The notes: generated by a model not told the origin, from the letters alone. Counted from the first letter of the stretch, positions 46,801 to 57,246 are shown. The stretch is 64,000 nt of DNA from Ananas comosus (GCF_001540865.1 NC_033638.1:932401-996400); one strand, 5' to 3'. Made by a program: numbers and translations.

Positions 46801-46947
46801 CTGCTGTTAGTTTTTTCTATTATAAGGCATTGTCACAGAAACTTTTACAATTCATTTCCTTACTGGTACGATATCATTTTCGCAGATGACAACGAATTTG
46901 AGGAAGTTTACATTGCACGGCCCGAAGATTTCACATCATTCTCATGA
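43891..46947 (+). CDS. Elongin-B-like ubiquitin-fold protein
   Basis: Three coding exons: 43891-44073, 44205-44244 and 46886-46947, all with GT-AG borders and matching phases, giving 94 residues and a TGA at 46945-46947. The product opens MYIRVKRNKTTYFIQCDPTE, a beta-grasp ubiquitin-like fold. It continues with LADQKVENDAIVALSVRKDD (crossing both splice junctions) and ends EFEEVYIARPEDFTSFS. Plant Elongin-B-like proteins share this and normally run 10-20 residues further, so this C-terminus is short. In animals Elongin B pairs with Elongin C in cullin-RING ubiquitin ligases and transcription elongation; the plant role is less defined. The start is fixed by the acceptor at 43887. Intron 3 holds a minisatellite and a TRIM. 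Confidence 0.9.
44890..45030 (+). repeat. Minisatellite, 3 units of 44-47 bp, in the last intron
   Basis: Each unit carries GTACT(G/A)AAGTCGAC(T/A)GGGAAC followed by TAGTTCATC, at about 44893, 44938 and 44985. Confidence 0.85.
45055..45470 (+). mobile_element. TRIM (miniature LTR retrotransposon) in the last intron
   Basis: Two direct repeats of about 150 bp: TGTGACACCCTAATAG (45055) and TGGCACCCCAATAG (about 45319). Both contain GCTAGCA(C/T)TCTAG, TTTTGGGC(C/T)GG and AA(C/T)AAGTTGTTAG. Directly after the first is TAGTATCAGAGTCAG, close to the tRNA-Met primer site TGGTATCAGAGC. A purine-rich AAACGGAGACGA precedes the second. No coding. A fragment of the same LTR is at 58650-58703. Confidence 0.8.
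45471..46885. other. Rest of the last intron
   Basis: No feature recognised beyond ordinary AT-rich intron, ending in the acceptor TTTTCGCAG at 46885. Confidence 0.5.
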
Positions 46948-47302
46948 TGGATGCCACCGTGTTAGTACCATTGCTGTAATTTGCACGAAAACAGCATTTA
47001 TGTTACTTGTCAATCTTACAGTTTTCTATTCTTTTCCTTTTTTTGCCTCTCGTGATAGGATTAATGTGGTTAGAACCAACTTATGCCAAGTACGATCATT
47101 TGGCGATAAGTTGGTGGCAACTATGCATCCTGAACCTCGGAGCAAGTGAGCAAAGATCGGCTTGTTTCTTGATATGATTTGCTTTTGTGAATGGTTTCTT
47201 TTGGGAATGAATGCATGGATGAATGTGTTTTCACCATTTTACACTTTTCCTGTTCCTTGACATATGAATGAAAGAAAAATGAGAAAGCAGGAAAGAAGCA
47301 AC

Positions 47303-47818
47303 TGTGGCACTCGAGAGATTTGGAAGTTTTAAATATAAAGTATAACAGGACTAAATCTCTTAATTCGACTGTAATATTTTGGGTGGTGGTTAGGCCCTAA
47401 AGGTTAAGAGGGTTAATTGTGATAGGGTTAGAGTAGTTATAGCATAGGTGACTCTCGGGAAGCGGGGCGTCAGGGTTGATATCAGGGCTAATCATTAGCC
47501 GGATGTGAGATGAGTTTTCGATGAGTTAGGGCCTGAATGGGAGGCTAAGTCAAGATCTGAATAACAATGCTAGCAAGACGAGTTTCACATCATCTGGTGC
47601 TTGTGAGTGTGCTTGAGCTTGATGAGAACGTCATGGCTTACAGGGGGAAGAAATGTGACATTTTCAAGATTTAGAATAGTTTTAAAATAAGATATAATTG
47701 GATAAACTTTTAATCCAGTAATAGCATTTGGATGGTGGTGAGATTAAGAAGATTAATCGTGTTAGAACTAGAGTAGTTTTATGATGGATGACTTTTTGGA
47801 AAGCGGGGTGTTAAAACA
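47303..47818 (+). mobile_element. TRIM, second family
   Basis: Direct repeats begin TGTGGCACTCGAGAG (47303) and TGTGACATTTTCAAG (about 47655). They share GGTGGT(T/G)AG, TTAGA(A/G)(C/-)TAGAGTAGTTTTA-type and GGATGACT..GGAAGCGGGG blocks. The first is followed by GTTGATATCAGGGC, resembling a primer site. The second is preceded by a purine tract, GGGGGAAGAAA. The target duplication is not clear (gcaac against acaac). A solo LTR of this family is at 52364-52556. Confidence 0.8.
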
Positions 47819-48280
47819 ACTGTAGAGACCATATATTAAACAACCTCTGCTAATCTCTCTCTAATCTCATCGTCGACATCTAATGGATGCTCTGATAGGT
47901 CTTTATTTTCTTTAACTATCTCATCCATTTTGATTGATGTTTTTGAATAGTGTAGATTGAAAAGTTTTATCATGTTATTTCAAGGCTAGGTTTTATGTTG
48001 TGTCATTCCTTCCTTTCTTTCTTTTTTTTTTAGTTGATGATTTGCACCATCATTTGAGAGACTTTGAAATGCTATGATGGTGCAAATGTGCAGAATCTTT
48101 GAACTGCTATGATGGTTAAAATGCGCGGAACTACTGCGAGCTTTCGGTCATTTGGCCACCACTCCCTAACCTTTGGTAATTATTGTTGATTGTTGATTTT
48201 ACGGACTTTTCAATTTGTTTGCTTTGAGTTATTTTACCATGTAGTCTAGAATATATAAATGCTTATTTTTTAAGGGCCGT
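47819..48280. other. No feature recognised
   Basis: Contains only a short repeated word, GCTATGATGGT (near 48073 and 48105). Confidence 0.5.
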
Positions 48281-48724
48281 TTGGTTGCATATGATTACAA
48301 CTGCACTGCAGTTGTAACTGCATGCAAATACAAATTCGGTATTTGGTTTAATTCCAATTGTTGCAGTAAGAACTGCAGGAGGAGGCTCAACTGCAGTATT
48401 TAAAACTACGCTTAAATTGACCGCAGTTTCAACTGCAGCAGATCGAGAGAGTAACTTTAAGTAAAAAGGTAAGATTATCTTCCTATTTATTTTTTAAATA
48501 AAAAATATATTTTTTTTACGTGGGAGGCAATCACACCATCTTTTATATAAAATGATAAAATTTTAAAAATTATTTCGCAACGGCATACAACCAAACAAAT
48601 TATTTGTAGCTGCGGCACTTTCAACTGTATCCAATGAAACATGATGCATGTAGTACAATTGTTTATTTTTAATTACATGCGTTTCTAACTACACTGTATT
48701 TATAATTACATCCAACCAAACGTC
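48280..48724. mobile_element. MITE with GGCCGTTTGGTT-type termini
   Basis: GGGCCGTTTGGTTGCATATG at the left is mirrored by TAATTACATCCAACCAAACG at the right. The interior is rich in CTGCAGTT/AACTGCAG words in both orientations. A right-end fragment recurs at 52845-52885 (TATAATTATTTCAAACCAAACG). Confidence 0.7.
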
Positions 48725-49074
48725 TCATTTTATCATGACGACGGAATTAGATGGCTCCCTTTACGAGGTTCGATCCTCGTGAAATGATAATTGTATAATT
48801 TTTTATATAAAATGGACGGTTGGATTAAAGCTACGGAAAGCGACAAACACGAATATAGATGTGGTGTATGAATGTGCATATAAATTCAAAGCTGTGAAAT
48901 GCGTGATAGTAAAATTAAAATTTTTGAAAGTTGGATAAAAATGTCCAAAGTTCAACATAGTTCCATACTTAATTTTTAAATTTCTTTTTTTAACTAATAT
49001 ACAACAGCCCTTGTCTACATGAATTATATATAATAAATTGGCGCAATTGTTTATATATTCTTAAAATATTTCCG

Positions 49075-49640
49075 ACTTTCTGAAAAGAAGGCTAATATTA
49101 AGAATACTCTTTTTACGTTCTAAATTATTTTAAATAAATATCTAGAATTAAATTCTGTTAGTGAACTACTAGCAATAGTCGTTATTCTTGTGAAATTACT
49201 ATTTTGTCCTTTTCAATATACCCTTCTCATCACCATTTTTTTTTGAGAGAGATAGGTAGCACGCTATCCGCTTCGTTTATTTTATTTAAAAATAAACTTA
49301 GCTAGAAATGTGAATCAATTAAGATTCGAACTGGGGATCTCGGGTATCAACCACCAAGCCCTTTGCCACTTGCTCTTGGGACGGTCGGTATCACTAATTT
49401 TTCTTATTTGTCCTTAAGTTAAGGGCAAAAGAAGTATTTTGATTTTTGATCTTTTCGAATATATCCTTTTACCAGTACCAGTTTTTTTTTTTTTGCCCTT
49501 AAGTTAAGGGCAAAAGAGGTATTTTGATTCTTTTTAAAATTTTGATAAACATTTAACTCACGTTTAATCTGAGATAACTTAACGGGTGGTAACTACGAAA
49601 GTATATTGAAAATAAAAAAAAAAAGTAGGAATAAATTAAA
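49075..49640 (-). repeat. Interspersed repeat B, copy 2, interrupted by a SINE
   Basis: Reverse-oriented copy of the 30786-31300 repeat (AAGGCTAATATTAAGAATAC at one end, CTTAAGTTAAGGGCAAAAGA twice inside, AACGGGTGGTAACTAC). The SINE at 49237-49388 splits it. Confidence 0.7.
49237..49388 (-). mobile_element. SINE with tRNA-derived head
   Basis: On the minus strand the head has an A-box-like GTGGCAAAGGGCTTGGTGG and a B-box GTTCGAATC (49323-49331). The tail is CAGCTAAG-type body AGCTAAGTTTATTTTTAAAT, then poly-A. The flanks ATCACCATTTTT and ATCACTAATTTTT look like a target duplication of about 12 bp. Pol III promoter boxes are visible; no coding. Confidence 0.82.
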
Positions 49641-49870
49641 TATTTCTGGGTCAAATCCTAATCCATAACCAATCCAAACCCATAACCACTCCAAATACCT
49701 AACCATGCTTATGTTGACTTGCATCAAGCATTGTAAAAAAAAAAAAAAAATCAACCATCCATGCTCACCTCTATCTATGCCAATTTTCTAGTTGTTTTGC
49801 ATTTAGGTTTTTTAGATTAGAAGTCCTTATTATTTGTTTGAGAAAAAATAGAGGTGGTTGTATCACTATT
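49641..49870 (+). repeat. Direct repeat C, copy 1
   Basis: CATAACCACTCCAAATACCT, TGACTTGCATCAAGCATT, ATCAACCAT(C/G)CATGCTCACC and AGAAGTCCTT all recur in order at 51360-51560. Confidence 0.85.
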
Positions 49871-50106
49871 TATGTGGGACTTGTACATATTATATAAGAA
49901 TTTTTAGTTTTTTCCAAATGGGCATGTTTTGTTTCACTAAAAAATAGAAAAAATTGAAATTATTTTCGGCCATAAATGTCCACAAATATAGTTATTTTTT
50001 TAAAAAAAATAGGTTTGATAATATTTCAATTTGTAAAGATAAATGAAAAAAAATTTTATTTATCAAAATAAATCTAAAACATGCATAAATTTGCAACATA
50101 TAGGAA

Positions 50107-50745
50107 TTGAATGTGTGACTTATTTTGATACTACTTGTTAGATAGTTAGCGCTAACTATTAATTCCAGAAACTCAAACTATTAGAAAGATATAACCAATT
50201 CACTTAAAACATATAAACAATGCCCGCATGTCTCGATTTGTCAACCAAATTTCAACTGTGACTCGGCCCAACCTGGCCTTTTCCATAAGTCAAGAGTGTC
50301 AAATCTTTAATACTAGCCAGTAGTTTTAAAAGCTTAAATTTTTAGAAAGATACAATTAATTCACTTAAAGCATATATATATGTCATACCTACGGATCTTT
50401 ATTGTGACTCGGCCCAAACCGACCTCCGCCATGTAAGCAGAATGTTGATCCATTTTTATCCAACAATCCTCCCTTTTCCTAGCATTCACACAAATTTGCA
50501 GCACGTGGAAATCAAACCACTTTGTGGATCATTAACGCAAACCATTAATTCTAAAACTTTGAACAGTTAAAAAGATGCAATAAATTCACTTAAAACATTT
50601 AGGCACAATATTCAAAGGCCTCGATTGTGACTCCACCCATTCCGGTCTCTACCACACAATCCGCAAGCTTCTATTGTGATTAGGCTTAATCGGACTCCTG
50701 CCACATAAATAGAATGCTGATCCATTTAATCCAACAAACTAAGCA
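50107..50745. repeat. Diverged tandem repeat, 3 units of about 190-220 bp
   Basis: Each unit has AACTATTAATTC-type sequence, AGAAAGAT(A/G)(T/C)AA, AATTCACTTAAA(A/G)CAT, then GTGACTCGGCCCA or a close variant. A final partial unit has GTGATTAGGCTTAATCGG. No gene. Confidence 0.7.
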
Positions 50746-51355
50746 TTCTACACTGCAGTGGAGTCTAAAGAAAGCAGTAAACTGTTTATTGTATTTAGAA
50801 TGCGATAATTGCAGTAAATAGTTCAACGCTTTCTACATTATAATTTATAAACAACTCGTTAATTATTGCAACATAGAATTCATTGAATTATTTTCTACAT
50901 TTAAAATGCAGTAAATAGCTCACCGCATTCTTTACCACTCAAAATTTTAACTACTTAGGTTAAGCATGCGTGACAAAATTGTCCCTTTTGATGCACGCAT
51001 GAATAAAAAGTTTTAGATAAAGCCTATGAGTTTAATGTCAAAAAAATAGTACATAATTATGAAAAAAAAAATCAAACCTTTCAAATTCAATCAAATGTTT
51101 GATTTAACGACACAATCCTTTGTAGTCAATTAGTTTGATTTGAGTCGTTTGATGACTCGATCAATACAGAATTTGAACGTACGATTTGTTATAATAGTAG
51201 CGTAGTTGTGCAAATCATATCAAAGAATCAAACAACATATCCAAAATTTGATTTGAAAGAGCTGAATCTAGTGGCATTACACATTAATTTAACAAAAAAT
51301 AGAAGAAAAAAAAAATGAAAAAAAGATGCAAAAAAGAGTCAATCCTAAAGCCATC
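50746..51355. other. No feature recognised
   Basis: AT-rich. The word GCAGTAAA(C/T)(T/A)G recurs in a short stretch (50760-50940). Nothing else. Confidence 0.5.
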
Positions 51356-51565
51356 CTTTCCATAACCACTCCAAATACCTAACCATCCTTATTTTGACTT
51401 GTATCAAGCATTTTCATAGTTTTTTTTTTTAAAATAATTTTCATTTAAAAAAAAAAAATCAACCATGCATGCTCACCCTTATCTATATGATTTTTCTAGT
51501 TGATTTGTATTTAGGGTTTTTAGTTTAGAAGTCCTTGTCATTTGTTTGAGAAAAATAGAGAAGGG
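51356..51565 (+). repeat. Direct repeat C, copy 2
   Basis: Second copy of 49641-49870, in the same orientation, about 1.68 kb away. Confidence 0.85.
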
Positions 51566-51768
51566 CGAAGTTATTTTCCGCTATAAATATCTACTTAAGA
51601 TGTTCGATCCGTTTAAGTTAAATTCGCTCATAGTTGTTTTTTTTAAAAATATCGTAATTGACTTTACCCTCGTGGAGGTGGCGAATTTGATTACGAGAGA
51701 GAAAATGATAGAAAAATATTATAAAAATTAACCAGCATAATTTTTTTTTATTATTTTATATAGTAGCA

Positions 51769-51843
51769 TTTTTTTTTTGAGAAATAGGTAGCATGCTACC
51801 CACTTCGTTTATTTCATTTAGAAATAAACTTAGCTAGAAATTA
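51769..51843 (-). mobile_element. 5'-truncated SINE
   Basis: Poly-T then GGTAGCATGCTACCCACTTC and AAACTTAGCTAGAAA equal the 3' half of the SINE at 49237-49388. The head is missing. Confidence 0.8.
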
Positions 51844-52363
51844 GCATAAAAATTTTTAGTAAAATAAATAAAATATCAAGATAGAAGGTACTTATGTTAG
51901 TTGGGGTAATTTTAACCCTAGTTAAACCATGGTATAATATAGGTTAAGAATGAAAATTGTCTATTTTGCCCCAATAAATAAAATGCTATTAAGGGGTATA
52001 TAAAATTTTCCTTTCCTAAACTTAATTTAGACCCTCTCAACTTTGGGACACTTAAATAAGACCCTTTTCTTTTTTTTTACTTCAATTGTCATCAAATTTC
52101 ATTTATTTTGTTTTCAAGCATTTTAATCAGTTAAACTAAGAATTTTACTAATAGATTACTTAGTTGTTAGTAATTAACTGTTAAATGAATTTATACTATT
52201 TTCAACCGAAAATTAGCGGAGGTATTAAATTTAATGGAGTAATTATCTAACTTTATGAAATTCTCAATAATTGAAACTCTTATAATTTTATGAAATTCTC
52301 AATAATTGAAAATCTTATAATTTTAATTTATTGCTTGAAAACATTGTTAGTTTATTTATTAAG
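51844..52363. other. AT-rich, no gene
   Basis: A 28-bp-class tandem pair (TTTATGAAATTCTCAATAAT, twice, 52253-52305) is the only structure noticed. Confidence 0.55.
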
Positions 52364-52556
52364 TGTGAGACACTAGGAATCGGAATAGTTCTATATATAA
52401 GGTATAATAAAACTAAACCTCTTAATCTGTCTATAGCATATTGGACGATTGCTAGGCCCAAAAAATTAAGAGAGTTAAGCGTGTTAGAGTTAAAGTAGTT
52501 TTATGATTGGTGACCCGATTTGGAAAGTGGGCTGGGCAAATGAAACAACCGCTGTA
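52364..52556 (+). mobile_element. Solo LTR of the second TRIM family
   Basis: It begins TGTGAGACACTAGGAATC and carries AAAACTAAACCTCTTAAT, GATTGCTAGGCCC and GTTTTATGATTGGTGAC. It ends AATGAAACA. It matches the TRIM LTRs at 47303 and 47655. Confidence 0.75.
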
Positions 52557-52560
52557 CTCT

Positions 52561-52810
52561 AAAAAGTTTAAGCTAGTAGAGAACGGTGTTTTTATATTTT
52601 TTATATTTAACACTGTCTCTCACGTCTGAGCTTAAGATTTTTTGAGGCCCATGATATGGACTTAAATTAAATGGGAGGAAATAAATTATGCTAGGAATCT
52701 GGCGTGATTCGAACCCAGGACCTCCTACTCTAATATCATGATAAATAAATAAAATTATTCTAAAAGGTTAAGCCGGTAGAGAACGGTATTTTTATATTTT
52801 TATATTTAAT
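52561..52810 (-). mobile_element. TRIM, third family
   Basis: Two direct repeats of about 50 bp (GTAGAGAACGGT(G/A)TTTTTAT near 52577 and 52776) flank a short core. On the minus strand the core reads ATGATATTAGAGTAGGAGG, followed by TCCTGGGTTCGAATC, a recognisable primer-site variant of the TGGTATCAGAGC class. Non-coding. Confidence 0.7.
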
Positions 52811-52944
52811 ATAATGCAACTAAGTTTTCACCTACATATTTCTTTAACTATACTGCATTTATAATTATTTCAAACCAAACGCCCTTATGCCACATGTTTG
52901 CGCGTTTTTCATTATCCTTAATTAATCATATTGCTTAGAAAATT

Positions 52945-53078
52945 AATGCTCGAGCTCGAGCGTGCACAAATATATACATTTTATATTTGTATATATATAA
53001 ATCTAAGCAACTAATTGTATATATATACATTTTAATACAGAGTTAAAATGCTCGAGCTCGAGCATGCACAAATAAAAA
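52945..53078. repeat. Two CTCGAGCTCGAG palindromes about 100 bp apart
   Basis: ATGCTCGAGCTCGAGC(G/A)TGCACAAATA occurs at about 52947 and 53049, separated by TATA-rich DNA. Each is itself a 14-16-bp palindrome. Confidence 0.85.
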
Positions 53079-54129
53079 AAAATTTAAAAAAAATCTAAAT
53101 CTAAGCAACTAATACTTAATTAGCTTGTATGCATTAAAAGATAATACCAGCCCCAATTGGTTGGACACTTGGACACAACAATGCATGGCACTTTCACTCA
53201 CTCTTTATCTTGTAACTATTTTAATCATCTTTTTTGTTTTTTTTTTTTTTTTTTGAAGAGATTAAAATTTAAATACAACTACTTTTGTTAAGGTCTTAAA
53301 AAATAATAGAATTCCAACTAGTGGAGAGATTAAGGCAAAAAAAAAGGAGAGAAGGTGATAACGCCAAATTTTGGCCGTTGGATAAAAATGACAGAAGACG
53401 ATCCTAACCATTCGCTGTTTGATAAGAGATATGTATCTCAAAATTTTTGAATTTTGACTTAAATTATCGGGATTTAGTTATCAGACGGGATTTGGCTGAG
53501 ATCACGCGTGATGCAGGTTTCAAATAAGATTCGAGCTTCTGAATTATGGAAATTATGGGGATTAGAGGAAGGAGCCCTCTTTACTACAACAACACATCAA
53601 TGTCTAGACGATTCTTAAGTTAGAGTAGTTTTTATCTTTTTACTGAATGTAGGATAGTTTAGATTTGTTCCTAGTCGAAGATTCACTAAGTTCTGACCTT
53701 CTAAGTTCGACATGAGCGAAACTGCGGAATGTAACATGTGTCATCAAGACAAGTTCAACACGAGCGAAAAGATTGAGTTCTCAATTATTATAACTTGTTG
53801 GGCCAATTCGGCGCGGACAGCTGGCATCCTGCCGAAGCGAGCTTACTGTCGAGGTCTTCGAACCCGGCTGATCCGATCCCTCATCGGCCGAATCGCTTGA
53901 TCCGTCGTGGACGCAAACTTCGAGGGTCACCATCCGCGGCCGCTCATCATCCCGACGTTCTTCCCGAGAAGAATTCTTAACCGGGTCAAGGGTCGGGACT
54001 TTCGGCCACCAACATAACTATTTTATTTTCTATCAACACAAGTCCAGCTCGATACTTCTTCTTCTTCTTCTCTTCTTTTGCAAATAAGAATGAAGAACAC
54101 TTATCCTTTTACCAAGCGGAGCAATACTG
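53079..54129. other. Unassigned; includes a GC-rich island at 53800-54000
   Basis: The island has higher GC than its surroundings and a short open frame on the plus strand (53712-53900) that matches nothing I know. AGTTC(G/A)ACA(T/C)GAGCGAAA occurs twice (53704 and 53753). It could be an LTR or captured fragment. Confidence 0.4.
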
Positions 54130-54284
54130 GTTGTACACCCTCAAAGGGGTGTAGGATATACACAACACTTATCCAAGAATGGGGACATCACCACTAGTTA
54201 CATTGATATGATTAGTGAAGTACACTCTACCTTTGAATGGATGGAGTGTATATCTTACACTCCTTTGAGGTGTACAACTAATAT
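54130..54284. mobile_element. Short fold-back element with hairpin-forming ends
   Basis: GTTGTACACCCTCAAAGGGG and its following TGTAGGATATACAC are mirrored by GTGTATATCTTACACTCC and TTTGAGGTGTACAAC (ending 54281). Each arm itself forms a hairpin (TACACC...GGTGTA). About 85 bp lie between. No target duplication read. Confidence 0.65.
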
Positions 54285-54463
54285 TTTTCTTACTGAGTGG
54301 GAGCAAATCCCTAAAAGCCACAAGAGCAAGAAAGAGAAAATTTATTACCAACTTAATTGGTTTGAAATTTTCCTATATAAGATTTCCATTTTTCCCTCAT
54401 TATAGCACCCTAGAATTTCTTTTCACGCTTGCCTTTTTTTTACCTATGGACAAAGAAAACATC

Positions 54464-55520
54464 AGCCAATTGAGATTTTGCAAAAGTAGGCTTTTTTAGA
54501 TTTTGTAAATTCGGGTTGGATTTTTAGAAAGCTGATCAAAATATTTTTATTCCCTCTTCTTTTTCTTTTTTTTCTCTCCGACCTGCCTCCACTGCCTCCC
54601 TGGATAGGCGCCGTGGGCAGCGCGCCCCCTCCCTCGCCGACGAGCTTCTCGATGTCGAGAATCGCTTCCTCTTCGTCGTCAGCGGCGGCGGTAGGGACGA
54701 TAGGTTCCCAGAAGTAGGTTTGGTGGGTGGTGGATCTGCTGCGGTGGAGATAGAGGGCGAAAAAGAGTTGGGTGAAGAAGAAGCATAAGAAAGCGGAGGG
54801 GAAGGAGGGGAGCAACGGTGTAACTTTGGCCCAAAGAATGCAATTTTCATCGAAAGCATGCAATTTTCATCTTAAAAAGTATAATTTTTATCTCAAAAAG
54901 TATAACTTTTTTCTAGAACAGTGTAACGTTCTTTTAAAATAGTACAACTTCATCTTAACAGTGCAACTTTATCTTCTTCTTCTTTTTTCTTTGATTCTTT
55001 ACTTTTTTTGTAGAATTTTATTTTTTATTCTCTATTCTTCTTTTTTTTTTTCTACCATCTGCATCTTTTTTCGCTATCGCCATCTCTCTCTTTTGCCCTC
55101 TACCACAACCATGACCCTCGCCGGAAATGCTCTTTGGAGAAGCGCGGGTACATTTTCGCCCTCACCCTCACGGGCAACAGCGAGCACTGCTTCAACTACG
55201 ACCTCATCGCCTTCATATGCTCTGCTTTCACTTGCGCTCACTCTGAGTCCTCCTTCTCCGGTGCTTGTGTCGATGCTTGCACCAGCGAAGGTGGAGGAAG
55301 AGGACCCGACGCTGCCCTTGTTACCATCATGGAGGGTCGCGGAGACGGTGGAGGAGAGTTGGAGAGAAAAAAAAGAATGAGAGAAGAAAATGGAGAGAGA
55401 AAAGGGGATAAGAGTATTTTGGTCAATTTTTTAAAAATCTGGTCCAAATCTGCAAAATCCAAAAAGACTGCGTATTTTTCCAAAATCTCAAAATTAGTAG
55501 ACTCTTTATGTAAACTAGCC
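54464..55520. mobile_element. Pack-MULE with 9-bp TSD 'gaaaacatc'
   Basis: A perfect 9-bp duplication lies at 54455-54463 and 55521-55529. Long, diverged terminal inverted repeats of about 90 bp: TTGAGATTTTGCAAAAGTAG to CAAAATATTTTTATTCCC at the left mirrors GGGATAAGAGTATTTTGG to CAAAATCTCAA at the right. The interior is GC-rich and gene-like on both arms and has no transposase. That combination (9-bp duplication, long TIRs, host-gene core) defines a Pack-MULE. Subterminal GTGTAAC/GTGCAAC words recur. Confidence 0.88.
55117..55365 (+). pseudogene. Captured fragment of a delta3,delta2-enoyl-CoA isomerase (ECI) gene
   Basis: The frame reads CSLEKRGYIFALTLTGNSEH, then a diverged stretch with LIAFICSAF and HSESS, then GPDAALVTIMEGR. 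Plant peroxisomal enoyl-CoA isomerases of the crotonase family begin M-C-(S/T)-LEKRG..F.LTLTG..EH and continue into AALVT..EG(R/K)FFSNG. The match covers about the first 70 residues and stops before the FSNG oxyanion region. The Met position is AAA, so the original start is lost. A captured first exon, not a working enzyme. In the host the enzyme shifts double bonds in beta-oxidation of unsaturated fatty acids. Confidence 0.68.
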
Positions 55521-55695
55521 GAAAACATCTAATATTGACATAGTTTTAATACAATAAAGATAAGGTTGTTACTGTTCTAAAAGGACAAAGACTTGAGACG
55601 TTGTTAATACATTTAGCTGATCTAAAAAATTAGAAATTCGAGTCTATGTTAATGCATTTATTCAGTGGAGAGTTTGAGTTCCCAACTTATTTAAA

Positions 55696-56464
55696 GGGTT
55701 AATTGCATACAACACCCTCTAAACATAGCGAATTGCAAATATATTCCTACAAAATTCAACTTTTTTATATTATCTCTACGAAAATTTTAATATTTTCAAA
55801 TATACCCCTGCCGTTACGGTCCATTAGAAACATTTAGTTAACAATCGGTAAAATACTTAAGCATGGTCAGTCAGTGAGGTAAATTAACATTTTTATCCCT
55901 CTCATATTATATCTTCTTCTCTCAATCAAAACTTCAGCAATGAGAACTCTTCTTCTTCTTCCTTTTCCTCTTTCTCGCTCTCCTTCATACTAGTTTCGAA
56001 TCCGTAACTAAAATTTCTCTATCCCCATTCATTCAAGACGCGTGTTGCTTCGTCCGCATCGAATGCGTGTTGCTTTCTATTCAATTTCCTCAATAATTTT
56101 TTTCTTATTTTGCTGAGGAAAAAGCCTTAAGAAAAAAGAGTGAGAGAAAAGGTTGACAATGGTGCATTAGGTTGGATTTTAAAAAGGAAGAAAATGCCCA
56201 TTAAATTTTCTATTTTTTTTTGGGAGGTGGGGGCATTTCTGTACAATTATAGCAATTGGGGCTTTTGGAGAGACATATTTGTGATGACAAATTTGACATA
56301 TCACTTATCTCTTGTTAAAAATTAGACAATTCTCTAACGGTAACAAAGAGAGGGACAAATATGAATAATACTGGACTTTTGCAAGGATAACATAAAAAAG
56401 TTGAACTTTATAGAAATATATTTGTAATTCGCTATATTTACAGGATACTGTATGCAATTAACCC
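55696..56464. mobile_element. Mutator-type MITE, copy 3
   Basis: GGGTTAATTGCATACAACAC at the left and ACTGTATGCAATTAACCC at the right. Inverted inner blocks TTCAACTTTTTTATATTATC and ATAACATAAAAAAGTTGAA. Longer than its sisters because of a 400-bp non-coding interior. Confidence 0.82.
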
Positions 56465-56877
56465 TTTTTTTAAAAAAAATATGCTAGCCATGTGCGTAAG
56501 GTTGTTGGAATGGATCTAGCTAAAAAGAATCTTAAAATAATAATAATAATGTATTAATCAAATTGCATAGAAATTTTCATGCAATAAACTTCAACAGACA
56601 CTTCTATTTAAAAAAAAAAAAATTTTGACCGTTGAGGAAACATAATGATATGGACATTTAAACTAATAAGGAGTACAAATCATTTAATCTATAATTATTA
56701 GTGCGGCTAATTATTATTAATTTTTATTTTATTATTAAAAAGATCTAAGTAAATAATTGTAGAATTGAACGAGAATATTTTTACAAGCATTTTATTATTC
56801 ACTTGCTTTCAACTTTTTAATTCATGATGAATATCTAAGTTACAAACTTTTTGGTACTTATACTATTATAAATTTAA

Positions 56878-57246
56878 GGGTCAATTGCATATAGGTCCTC
56901 GCAAATATATTGAACTGCAGATATATTTCTGTAGAGTTCAACTTTTATAAATTATTTCTACAAAAGTTTTAATATTTTCAGATATGTCCCTACCGTTAGA
57001 ATCCGTTAGAAAAGTTTAGTTAATCATAGGTTAAATACTTTATCCGGATTAATTTTTGACATTTTTACCCCTCTTATATTATACTGTTATAATTTTTGGA
57101 GAGACATATTTGTGATGGCAAAATAAAAAATATAAACAGTTTTCTAACGGTAACAAATCAGATGGACATATCTAAAAATATTAGGACTTTTACAGGGATA
57201 TATTTACAATTCATTATGTTTGCGGGAACCTGTATGTAATTAACTT
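56878..57246. mobile_element. Mutator-type MITE, copy 4, with 9-bp TSD
   Basis: 'taaatttaa' lies at 56869-56877 and 57247-57255. It begins GGGTCAATTGCATATAGGTC and ends ACCTGTATGTAATTAACTT. The 9-bp duplication supports a Mutator-type origin for the whole family. Absent from the equivalent place in unit B. Confidence 0.85.

Noticed and set aside
47298..47823. Target duplication 'caac' for the second TRIM
   Set aside because: Only four bases agree and they do not abut both LTR ends at the expected bases; left open.
49320..49388. tRNA gene
   Set aside because: A and B boxes are present, but no cloverleaf closes and poly-A follows: it is a SINE head.
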